This document shows positions 8,329-15,089 of a stretch of DNA of 54,249 nucleotides, piece after piece (within the stretch, counting starts at the first letter, position 1; each line of letters opens with the position of its first letter). The DNA comes from Clostridium sp. CS001 (GTDB lineage: Bacteria > Bacillota > Clostridia > Clostridiales > Clostridiaceae). The stretch is from NCBI RefSeq assembly GCF_020443565.1, contig NZ_JAIZZN010000027.1, forward strand, positions 1-54,249, in the 5' to 3' direction. A model generated the notes under the pieces. The model ran no database searches and was not told where the DNA came from. It worked only from the letters and a program-made list of their open reading frames with translations. Position numbers and translations under genes: made by a program.

Positions 8329-8904
8329 TTAAACCTGTGTATATTTTTCAATAGCTCGACTTATGTCACCATCTATGAGCTTAGATAATTTATCTATAAT
8401 GTGCTCAGGATTTTCTTTTGCACCACTTTTTAACCATGCCAGTAATAGACTAACAAAGGCATAGGTATAAAAGTTTGCGATAAATATTTTATCTTCTTTT
8501 GATATAATACCTGACCTTGAAGTGGTGTTAGAGTTTGATAACTCCTCTACCACGCTATATAGCAAATCAAATGTCACATCATTTAAAAATTGTTCGAGGT
8601 GGTCTCGACCTAATGAGCAAAAGGTACTTAAGCAAAAGGCTTTATTGTCTTCTACATATTTAAAGATTTTCAAAAATCCTAACTGCCAAGTTTCATAGGT
8701 TTTGTAGTCTCTAATGGCACCCAAAGCTTCTGTTTTAAAAATATAGCCTAATAATTCATATATGTCTTGAAAATGATAGTAAAAGGTTTGACGATTGACA
8801 CCGCAGTCAAGAGCTATATCCTTCACTGTGATTTTATCTAAAGACAATTTGCTCATTAATTTTTTTAATGAAACAGTAAGTTGCTTTTTTGTCATTGATG
8901 ACAT
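8329..8904 (-). CDS. TetR/AcrR-family regulator, DhaS-like
   Basis: 191 residues. The N-terminal helix-turn-helix domain (about 1-50) is typical of TetR proteins: TKKQLTVSLKKLM, then ITVKDIALDCGVNRQTFYYHF. The C-terminal part resembles the TetR_C_8/DhaS group, whose known member controls dihydroxyacetone kinase; no such target gene is nearby, so the ligand and regulon are unknown. The start is set at ATG 8904 because AAAGGAG lies nine bases upstream; ten extra in-frame codons further upstream have no ribosome-binding site. It is divergent from the PAS kinase gene and converges on the CheY/CheX operon. Confidence 0.85.
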   Translation of the reverse strand: MSSMTKKQLTVSLKKLMSKLSLDKITVKDIALDCGVNRQTFYYHFQDIYELLGYIFKTEALGAIRDYKTYETWQLGFLKIFKYVEDNKAFCLSTFCSLGRDHLEQFLNDVTFDLLYSVVEELSNSNTTSRSGIISKEDKIFIANFYTYAFVSLLLAWLKSGAKENPEHIIDKLSKLIDGDISRAIEKYTQV

Positions 8905-9134
8905 TCTAAACAGCTCCTTTCGAAAACTTACCAATCTTTTATTTCAATTCTTTTTAAATTTCATATGCAAAGCGGTGATACCAAAATATGATTAGAATAC
9001 TTTTCTATTATACAACTTTAGCGTAATTTTTCAAATAGATTGCAGAGCACTTAAAATAATAGCAACTATTATTATAGTTAAGGGTAATTCAATAAGTAAA
9101 AAATATACTAATAAAAAAAGAAAAATATATAAAT

Positions 9135-9175
9135 TTAACATAAAATATGTTAATATGTAGAAATATACATGTTAA
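9135..9175. promoter_or_regulatory. AT-rich palindromes in the tetR / PAS-kinase intergenic region
   Basis: The 345-nt divergent region 8905-9249 contains TTAACAT (9135-9141) inverted as ATGTTAA (9147-9153), with a further ATGTTAA about 15 nt on. Such sites suit a TetR operator or an overlapping promoter, but in DNA this AT-rich they can arise by chance. No coding potential was seen here. Confidence 0.3.
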
Positions 9176-9249
9176 AATCCATTTAAAGATGTACACTTTT
9201 TATCACAGTAAACTAATTTCAACATCTACTTAAAAATGGGGGGCGTATC

Positions 9250-11583
9250 ATGGAATGCTTAATTAATAGAAGAATATCAAAACCAAGGTTGTATTCTTGT
9301 AATAGTATAATAACAGAGGTTAATAATGAATTTATTGATTTCATAGGTTTTTCATGGGATGAATTGGTAGGTAAGTCAATTGTAGAACTAGGGGATATGA
9401 TTAGGCTTAATTCACAAGTATTTATTGATAGTATAGAGAGTGATTACTCGACATTTATATTTACGAAGTTACTAGAACCAAGAGAAGTTAATATATCATG
9501 TGTTTACGATAAAGGATTAAATAGAAAAGTGCATGCATTTACTGAAAAGGAGAATTCGAGACTTGGGGACAAGTTGCTATTTGTAGAACTAACATTCATT
9601 GAAAATGTATCTGCTGCGGCTATTTACAGTGTAGCTGATGAAATAGTACTTAAGGTTAACCAAAGGTATTTAGATTTCATGGAGTATCCTTTTAATAAAG
9701 AGGAAAATAGTATAGGTAAATCAATTGAAGAATGTGTATCAAAAGTTAGAGGAAGTCATTTACAAGCTATGTGGGATATTGTTATTGAAACACAGAAATC
9801 AAAGTATATAAAGGAATTTAGATTGGATGATATTGATAATGGAACATCTTATTGGGATATAGTTTTAACACCTATATTTGAAAGTGGAAATATGAAATAT
9901 ATATATATAACTGCTACTGAGGTTACAAAAATGGCTATAAAAAACCAAGGGATAAGAAGAAAGAATAGGATGATAGAGCAACAAAATGAAAAATTAGAAG
10001 AGCAAAAAAAAGAATTGGAAGCTATAATAGAAAATATATCTGAGGGTATAGCTATTGTTAATAAAAAAGGAGAGTATACACTAATTAACAAGGCTGCGAG
10101 AGAAGGCATGTTCTTATATTATGAGTATATGGATAAAGCCAGCCATGGGTGTAAACAATGTGAGATTTATGATAGTAATGGAGAAAAAGTCAATTGTGAG
10201 GATATACCAGCCCTTAGGGTTGCTAGAGGTGAAAAATTCAATAATATGAGAATGACATTAAAGATACCTAATAAAACCCTTCAATTAGATGTTAGCGGAA
10301 CGCCGATTTATGACAGTAAAGGTGAGTTTTCATTGGGAGTGATTTGTAGTCGAGACATGACAAATTATATTAATCATGAAGAAACAATAAGAAGTAGATT
10401 TGAACTTTTAGATAAAATTATAGATACTTTTGATTTGCCTGTTGTTAGATTATCCTGCCCAGATTTAAAGGTTGTAGATATTAATAAAAAGGCATTTAAA
10501 ATCATTGGGCTATTAAGACCTAATGTAAAATCAATAAAACAAATAAAAGGAGAAACAATTGAGTATTTCTTTAATGTAGATACGTTAGATGAGTATTATA
10601 CTTGTATTAGCGAAGTACTAGAAGAAAAGAAAACTAAATATTTGAATAAGAGAAAGCATTTTATAAATGGAAATGAGGAATATTGGAATTTTATATTTGA
10701 ACCTCTGATGGATATAAATGGCGAAATTCAAGAAATATTAATGTTAACCATAGATGTTACATCTGAAATAAAGGCTAACATAATAATGGAGAATGCACTA
10801 AAGTCTCAAGAGGAAATATTTGCTAACATATCTCATGAACTTAAAACACCACTTAATATTATATTTTCAACAGCTCAATTGCTTAATATGTATTGCGAGA
10901 GTGGTTCATTAGACCATAGGAAGGAATCCATTACTAAGTATATTAATTCAATTAAGCAAAACTCTTATAGATTATCGAAATTAATTAATAACATTGTGGA
11001 TTTATCAAAAATTCAAGCAGGGTTCTTTGAATTAAACCTCTCCAACAATAACATAGTAGAAGTCGTGGAAGAAATAGTGATGTCTGTAACTAACTTTACT
11101 GAAGTAAAAGGGATAAATATTATATTTGATACGGATATTGAAGAAAAAATTATTGCTTGTGATCCAGAAAAAATAGCTAGAATAATATTAAATCTTATAT
11201 CCAATGCCATAAAATTTTCAGAAGTCGGCGATGAAATCCTTGTAGAAATTAAAGATAAAGGTGAATCTGTGGAGATATATGTAAAGGATAATGGTATAGG
11301 CATTGAAGATAATGACTTAGACATTATATTTGAGAGGTTTAAACAGGTAGATAAATCACTATCTAGAAATGCCGAAGGTACAGGAATTGGATTAAGTTTA
11401 GTGAAGTCCATTGTAGAATTGCATGAAGGGCATATACATGTTAAAAGTAAATTCGGAGAGGGGAGTAGCTTTATTGTAGTCCTTCCAGCAACAGAATTAA
11501 TGCAAGGCAATATGTCATTTGCTAGTAAGATAAAAACTAAAGTTGAGAGTCTCCAAGTTGAGTTGTCGGATATTATTTTATAA
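9250..11583 (+). CDS. Cytosolic multi-PAS sensor histidine kinase
   Basis: 777 residues with no membrane segment. Residues about 1-510 contain three or four PAS-like sensor domains separated by a coiled coil (IEQQNEKLEEQKKELEAI, about 240-257). The kinase core follows: H-box with phospho-accepting His529 in ISHELKTPLN, N-box NLISNAIKF, G1 DNGIGI, and G2 GTGIGLSLVK near the end. All ATP-binding motifs are intact. A Cys-rich patch in a PAS domain (HGCKQCE... near 300) might bind a cofactor or react with oxidants; that is speculation. No response regulator is adjacent, so it is an orphan kinase. In clostridia such soluble orphan kinases often feed Spo0A, which cannot be shown from sequence here. 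The start follows a GGGGGG tract. Confidence 0.9.
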   Translation: MECLINRRISKPRLYSCNSIITEVNNEFIDFIGFSWDELVGKSIVELGDMIRLNSQVFIDSIESDYSTFIFTKLLEPREVNISCVYDKGLNRKVHAFTEKENSRLGDKLLFVELTFIENVSAAAIYSVADEIVLKVNQRYLDFMEYPFNKEENSIGKSIEECVSKVRGSHLQAMWDIVIETQKSKYIKEFRLDDIDNGTSYWDIVLTPIFESGNMKYIYITATEVTKMAIKNQGIRRKNRMIEQQNEKLEEQKKELEAIIENISEGIAIVNKKGEYTLINKAAREGMFLYYEYMDKASHGCKQCEIYDSNGEKVNCEDIPALRVARGEKFNNMRMTLKIPNKTLQLDVSGTPIYDSKGEFSLGVICSRDMTNYINHEETIRSRFELLDKIIDTFDLPVVRLSCPDLKVVDINKKAFKIIGLLRPNVKSIKQIKGETIEYFFNVDTLDEYYTCISEVLEEKKTKYLNKRKHFINGNEEYWNFIFEPLMDINGEIQEILMLTIDVTSEIKANIIMENALKSQEEIFANISHELKTPLNIIFSTAQLLNMYCESGSLDHRKESITKYINSIKQNSYRLSKLINNIVDLSKIQAGFFELNLSNNNIVEVVEEIVMSVTNFTEVKGINIIFDTDIEEKIIACDPEKIARIILNLISNAIKFSEVGDEILVEIKDKGESVEIYVKDNGIGIEDNDLDIIFERFKQVDKSLSRNAEGTGIGLSLVKSIVELHEGHIHVKSKFGEGSSFIVVLPATELMQGNMSFASKIKTKVESLQVELSDIIL

Positions 11584-11645
11584 TTTTGTTGGGAGCTATC
11601 ATTAATAATGGCATTCCATATGAGATAGTGTCAGATATTACAATG

Positions 11646-11692
11646 AAAGGCTATGTTCTTCAAAATGATTGAAGAACATAGCCTTATGTTTT
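11646..11692 (+). terminator. terminator after the PAS kinase
   Basis: AAGGCTATGTTCTTCA and TGAAGAACATAGCCTT form a perfect 16-bp stem followed by ATGTTTTTA. Confidence 0.88.
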
Positions 11693-11730
11693 TAACAACA
11701 TTTTGGAAGCTTCAAGTCTGCCATCTTCTA
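11692..11730 (-). repeat. 39-bp dispersed repeat, copy A
   Basis: In reverse complement this 39-bp block matches 22826-22864 at 37 of 39 positions, about 11 kb away. It begins TTAACAACATTTTGGAAGC on the plus strand. It sits between the kinase terminator and the 55-residue minus-strand gene. At the other locus the block is one end of a 107-bp inverted-repeat element; no second end was found here. Confidence 0.7.
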
Positions 11731-11760
11731 CCAAATCATTGAAGAATACTCTAACAAAAC

Positions 11761-11928
11761 TTATTTAGAAGTTTTTTTTCTTTGGATAATCTTCAGAACT
11801 CCAGAAGAAGCAATAAGTGCAAGAAGGGTAAAAATTATAGGATAAAACTCAGTGAATTCAGACTGATTTATGTTAAGGGAAAGGTTAGTAATCAAAACTT
11901 TATTCATTGTAAAAAAAGATAATATCAC
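11761..11928 (-). CDS. Small single-pass membrane protein (55 aa), unknown function
   Basis: A short frame from GTG 11928 to TAA 11761 encodes 55 residues. A perfect AGGAGG (11937-11942) lies eight bases upstream of the GTG, as good a ribosome-binding site as any in the window. The product begins MILSFFTMNKVLITN, has a hydrophobic segment about 29-48 (PIIFTLLALIASSGVLKII) and ends in a basic tail QRKKTSK, the layout of a one-helix membrane protein with a cytoplasmic C-terminus. The end also resembles the tail of a cell-wall-anchored protein, but no LPxTG-type motif precedes it. It lies just downstream of, and on the same strand as, the ECF sigma operon (198-nt gap), so it could be a late member of that unit. 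Confidence 0.6.
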   Translation of the reverse strand: MILSFFTMNKVLITNLSLNINQSEFTEFYPIIFTLLALIASSGVLKIIQRKKTSK

Positions 11929-12124
11929 AAATTCTACCTCCTAAATCTTTAATTTGTAAGTTTAGGATTTTCATGGGGGTATTTTTATACCACAAATGGA
12001 AGCCCAAACCTTTATATTAATTATTAGACGAAGTATTACAATATTTAGTTTCAAAAAAATTGCTATATGGAAATTGATTTTAATTGGTTAATTGGCCATT
12101 AATAGTGATTTGTATTTCACCCTT

Positions 12125-12430
12125 CTAAAACATGGCTCTAAATTGTGAAACATGAGTAATTACATACTCCATACAACCCATGCCCATGGCAAATAAGGAT
12201 AACATTACAATAAGAAGTATAGCGGGAAAATCATATTTCATTGTGTCTTCTTTGTTTTTTAAGTATGATACAATGATTTCAATTCCTAAAAATATTAAAA
12301 CAATAGGCCAAAAAGATGCAATCATTAAATAATTAATATTTAGAGGAGTTAAACGTAACAAGAATAATATTCCAAACATAACTAGGACTATTCCGGTGGT
12401 AAAAGTTCCTACTCTGCGTCCCTTAATCAT
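12125..12430 (-). CDS. Small membrane protein, LiaI/LiaF-N-like
   Basis: 101 residues from ATG 12430. Three hydrophobic segments: about 8-25 (FTTGIVLVMFGILFLLRL), 33-50 (YLMIASFWPIVLIFLGI) and 66-84. The pattern of GIVLVMFGILFLL then FWPIVLIFLGIEII is common in LiaI/LiaF-type and DUF5668 membrane proteins of Gram-positive envelope-stress operons. The start is chosen because AAGGAG lies 10 nt upstream; it overlaps the end of the preceding gene by 8 nt, implying translational coupling. It is the last gene of the sigma-factor operon. The role, perhaps in envelope-stress sensing, is inferred from context. Confidence 0.6.
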   Translation of the reverse strand: MIKGRRVGTFTTGIVLVMFGILFLLRLTPLNINYLMIASFWPIVLIFLGIEIIVSYLKNKEDTMKYDFPAILLIVMLSLFAMGMGCMEYVITHVSQFRAMF

Positions 12431-12947
12431 TTGTATCAAACTCCTTTTTCTTGCCTGAAATGAGCTTTGCACCTACAGCAATTATGGCAACACCTAGAAT
12501 TATCTGTGGTGCTACTTTTGTTATAGCATAGATTGCGTTGTAAACTTCATTGGGAAGATACCTAGACAAACTGTTTAAAATATTGTTCCATATTAAGTAA
12601 ACTCCAAGAAGTAATAGAAGTATTCCAGTAAATAATCTGTGCTTTTTAAAAATACCTTTATCTATTTTTACTATTTCATCAAGGGAAAATAAATAATTAT
12701 CCTCTAAAAGCAAAAATTCTTCATCTGTTGAATATTGTTTGTTCATACAGTCGAAAAATGAATAGAACCAAATTAGCGGTAATATGAATACTAGCGGACC
12801 TATATTTAGCCAACTAGAAAGAAATATTACAAAGAAAAATGCTGCCATAAGGGATAGCCCCATCTTCATAAAACCTATATACATGTGACCTGCACCAGGT
12901 AACATAGAAAAACAAAAGGTTAAAAATTTACTTTTTTTCGTTCTCAT
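12423..12947 (-). CDS. Multi-pass membrane protein of the sigma-factor operon
   Basis: 174 residues. The N-terminal third (LPGAGHMYIGFMKMGLSLM, then a long hydrophobic stretch to about 60) resembles TM2-type small membrane proteins that begin with a G-x-G-x-x-Y-x-G turn. A soluble loop (about 65-100) and two further membrane segments (about 106-120 and 147-163) follow, then a basic tail. GGAGG lies nine bases before the ATG. The start overlaps the end of the anti-sigma gene by 20 nt and the end overlaps the next gene by 8 nt, so the chain is translationally coupled. Molecular function unknown; probably part of the membrane response controlled by the sigma factor. Confidence 0.65.
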   Translation of the reverse strand: MRTKKSKFLTFCFSMLPGAGHMYIGFMKMGLSLMAAFFFVIFLSSWLNIGPLVFILPLIWFYSFFDCMNKQYSTDEEFLLLEDNYLFSLDEIVKIDKGIFKKHRLFTGILLLLLGVYLIWNNILNSLSRYLPNEVYNAIYAITKVAPQIILGVAIIAVGAKLISGKKKEFDTND

Positions 12948-13386
12948 TATTAAAAACCTCCAAATGAATTATTTTTTGAGAGAAGTCATTAAGACTTTTA
13001 TTAATTGTATTCGTAGTATTTAAACTCATAGGAGCAATATTCAGTGGCTCTATTTTTGTATTTGCAATTAAATTTAGTGCATTTGAAAAAACAAATATTA
13101 AAGCGATACTTGCTGCCATGGCAACCCTAAGAGAATAAAACAAAAACTGCGTATTCTTTTCTTTCTTTCTTTCTATTTTACTTAGAATTTCCTCATGAAA
13201 GCCTAAAGGAGCTATAGCAAGTTCATCCTCACAAAAACTATCAGCTAAAGAATCAGCACATCTTGCACACATGCACATATGTTCTGATATTAACACTAAC
13301 TCATCATCGCTTAGATAACCTTCTTTAAGGGCTTTTAATGATATTTTAGTTAAATGTCCATCTTCTTCAAATAGTGTACTATTCAC
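12928..13386 (-). CDS. Membrane anti-sigma factor with a zinc-binding (ZAS-type) motif
   Basis: 152 residues from GTG 13386. Near residue 36 is H-M-C-M-C-A-R-C, which contains the H-x3-C-x2-C pattern of zinc-associated anti-sigma factors. A single hydrophobic segment (about 82-105) follows, then an extracytoplasmic tail of about 45 residues. The cytoplasmic N-terminus would bind and hold the ECF sigma factor encoded just upstream. The start GTG overlaps the sigma stop codon as GTGA, and GGAGG lies seven bases upstream inside the sigma gene, so the two proteins should be made in fixed ratio. A six-codon longer frame exists but has no ribosome-binding site. Confidence 0.75.
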   Translation of the reverse strand: MNSTLFEEDGHLTKISLKALKEGYLSDDELVLISEHMCMCARCADSLADSFCEDELAIAPLGFHEEILSKIERKKEKNTQFLFYSLRVAMAASIALIFVFSNALNLIANTKIEPLNIAPMSLNTTNTINKSLNDFSQKIIHLEVFNNENEKK

Positions 13387-13892
13387 ATAAACTCCTCCTT
13401 CCATAAAACTTTCAACAGTTTCTTTGCCCTATAAAGCTGAGTTTGTAATGTTTTTAAACTTTGACCTGTATCTTTTGCCATATCTGAAAGTTTAATATCT
13501 TTACAGAAATAATTTATAGATAATGCTTTGTAAGGATCTTTTAACCTTTCACATAAACTAAATATCTTTTCCTTACTATGTTTTTTTATTAGAATGTCTT
13601 CTGGTGAATCGCCCTTATCTTTTATGTTCTCATACTCTTCTTCAGATATACTATAAATATTTCTTGCAGGACTCTTAAGAAAATCTTTACACTTATTTAC
13701 GGCTATAGTTGTAAGCCAAGACTTAAAATTTTCCCTTTGAAATTTATTATAGTTAACGTAAGCTGATAAAAAGGTTTGTTGTGCTAAATCTTCTGCATCA
13801 AAGTAATTATTTGTAAAGGATAGACAAATAGTAATGATCAATCGTTCATACTGTTTTATATAGTTTGCAAACTCTTCTTTTTGAATAATCAT
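13383..13892 (-). CDS. ECF-type RNA polymerase sigma factor
   Basis: 169 residues. Region 2 is clear: FANYIKQYERLIITICLSF, DAEDLAQQTFLSAY and FKSWLTTIAVNKCKDFL. Region 4 ends with the helix-turn-helix LSDMAKDTGQSLKTLQTQL-YRAKKLLK. The length is normal for an ECF sigma. The ATG at 13892 is preferred because it follows AAGGGG; the longer frame starts at a TTG with no ribosome-binding site. It heads a four-gene minus-strand operon (sigma, anti-sigma, two membrane proteins), the usual layout of an envelope-stress sigma. Autoregulation is likely but I could not identify a convincing ECF -35/-10 pair upstream. Confidence 0.88.
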   Translation of the reverse strand: MIIQKEEFANYIKQYERLIITICLSFTNNYFDAEDLAQQTFLSAYVNYNKFQRENFKSWLTTIAVNKCKDFLKSPARNIYSISEEEYENIKDKGDSPEDILIKKHSKEKIFSLCERLKDPYKALSINYFCKDIKLSDMAKDTGQSLKTLQTQLYRAKKLLKVLWKEEFM

Positions 13893-14134
13893 CACCCCTT
13901 TTTTATCCTTACACTTAATATAACGATTGCCAAAGAAAAAACACTTCAATATATTATAAAAAATTTTAGAAATTTTTCTGTAATCTTAGTATACCTATAT
14001 TAAGAACTATAGCAAAGGTAACAGTTGCTTTAAATTTTTGTTAAGTTAGTGATAGTTATATATAAATTGCTAAAAAGCAATAAGTTTTATATAATAATAA
14101 GAAAATATACTTTTGCAAAAACTAGGAGGCTATA

Positions 14135-14557
14135 ATGTTTGATATTGAATCATGTGTGTGTTTTATAAATAGTAAGACATCTAAAAAAATGGCGAATATG
14201 TTTAATGAAAGATTAATTCCATTTGGTGTAACCAGAGTTCAGTGGATAGCTATGTATTATCTGTTGAAATATGGTGATATGAGCCAAAAGGAGTTAGGCG
14301 AAAGAATGGGCACTAAAGAGTCCACTGTTGCAAGACTCTTAGACAGAATGGAAGATGAGGGGCTAATTCAAAGAACTAAAGATAAGGAAGATAGAAGAGT
14401 AAAGTATATTAAACTAACACAAAAAGGTACAGAGAGAATTGAAGAACTTTTACCAGAAGGGCAAAAAATGAGTGAATTTTTTTCAATTGGGATTACAGAA
14501 GAGGAAGTTGAAGTATTCAAAAGAGTGCTTGAAAAATTCATGAAAAATATTAGTTGA
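14135..14557 (+). CDS. MarR-family regulator with an OhrR-like N-terminal cysteine
   Basis: 140 residues. The winged helix spans about 35-105: VTRVQWIAMYYLLKYG, MSQKELGERMGTKESTVARL recognition region, and the wing with KDKEDRRVKYIKLT. Near the N-terminus it reads ESCVCFINS (Cys7, Cys9); by position Cys9-Phe matches the LCF segment of OhrR-type repressors, where that cysteine is oxidised by organic peroxides. That suggests, without proving, redox sensing. The gene lies 87 nt upstream of an AhpD-like gene, and a 22-bp-arm palindrome overlaps the promoter between them, a natural operator for this protein. AGGAGG precedes the ATG. Confidence 0.85.
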   Translation: MFDIESCVCFINSKTSKKMANMFNERLIPFGVTRVQWIAMYYLLKYGDMSQKELGERMGTKESTVARLLDRMEDEGLIQRTKDKEDRRVKYIKLTQKGTERIEELLPEGQKMSEFFSIGITEEEVEVFKRVLEKFMKNIS

Positions 14558-14575
14558 AGTTTTTATCATAACGTA

Positions 14576-14604
14576 TTGCATTTACCTCAAATACTTGCTA
14601 TACT
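14576..14604 (+). promoter_or_regulatory. promoter of the AhpD/lpd/lplA genes
   Basis: TTGCAT (14576-14581) and TATACT (14599-14604) with a 17-nt spacer, immediately upstream of the AhpD-like gene. The -10 box lies inside the palindrome at 14585-14631, so a bound repressor would block polymerase. Confidence 0.65.
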
Positions 14605-14631
14605 AATAATTAGCATAGCAAGTATTTGAGG
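14585..14631. promoter_or_regulatory. large palindrome: probable MarR operator and/or leader hairpin
   Basis: CCTCAAATACTTGCTAT (14585-14601) is perfectly inverted as ATAGCAAGTATTTGAGG (14615-14631). Allowing one G-U pair the arms extend to 22 bp with a 3-nt loop. The left arm covers the -10 box, and the right arm runs into the GAGGAGG ribosome-binding site (14628-14634) of the next gene. It can act as DNA (operator) or, if transcription starts upstream, as RNA that hides part of the ribosome-binding site. Confidence 0.7.
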
Positions 14632-14644
14632 AGGTAATAATATT

Positions 14645-15001
14645 ATGGCTAAAAATGTTAGAGAAATGTTAAATGATTTTATGGGTGGGTTAGAAATAGT
14701 AGGGCAAACTAACGGAGAACATGTAGGCGCATTTATGAATTTACTTGGTACTACATATAAACCAGGTGCATTAGATACAAAGACTAAGGAGTTAATAAGT
14801 GTTGGTATTGGAGCTTACAACCGCTGCGAATACTGCATAGTATTCCATGTTTATAAAGCGTTAGAGGCAGGTGCAACACCAGAAGAAATAATGGAAGCTG
14901 CGATGGTTTCTGTTGCCTTTGGTGGCGGTCCTTCAATGGCTTATAGTGTAACATTACTTAAGGATTCTATTGAAGAATTCAGAAACGACTTTAATAAATA
15001 A
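14645..15001 (+). CDS. AhpD-like carboxymuconolactone decarboxylase-family protein
   Basis: 118 residues, one CMD/AhpD domain. The redox motif is C-E-Y-C (Cys61, Cys64) in NRCEYCIVFH, followed by the conserved His, as in AhpD, where the cysteine pair reduces a peroxidase and is itself reduced by dihydrolipoamide. A decarboxylase role is unlikely, because the CxxC marks the thiol-active branch. GAGGAGG precedes the ATG. Downstream on the same strand are a dihydrolipoyl dehydrogenase with its own lipoyl domain and a lipoate ligase, exactly the partners an AhpD protein would need. The peroxidase partner (AhpC or other) is not in the window. Confidence 0.85.
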   Translation: MAKNVREMLNDFMGGLEIVGQTNGEHVGAFMNLLGTTYKPGALDTKTKELISVGIGAYNRCEYCIVFHVYKALEAGATPEEIMEAAMVSVAFGGGPSMAYSVTLLKDSIEEFRNDFNK

Positions 15002-15035
15002 TATAAATAATATAAATAAAGTAGAGTTGTTGTAA

Positions 15036-15068
15036 AATTGGTAAGGTAGCCTAGCTACCTTACCAATT
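15036..15068 (+). promoter_or_regulatory. perfect hairpin between the AhpD-like gene and lpd
   Basis: AATTGGTAAGGTAG (15036-15049) is perfectly inverted as CTACCTTACCAATT (15055-15068). No T-run follows, so it is more likely an mRNA-processing or stabilising stem, a weak terminator or a second operator than a full stop between the genes. Confidence 0.55.
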
Positions 15069-15089
15069 ATTATAAAAGGGAGGAAAAAA

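Noticed and set aside
11013-11510. 165-codon minus-strand open frame
   Set aside because: Lies opposite the histidine-kinase catalytic domain; Ser/Pro-rich shadow composition.
13950-14030. ECF autoregulatory promoter upstream of the sigma gene
   Set aside because: TGTTACCTTT on the minus strand resembles an ECF -35, but no CGT-type -10 lies at the right distance.
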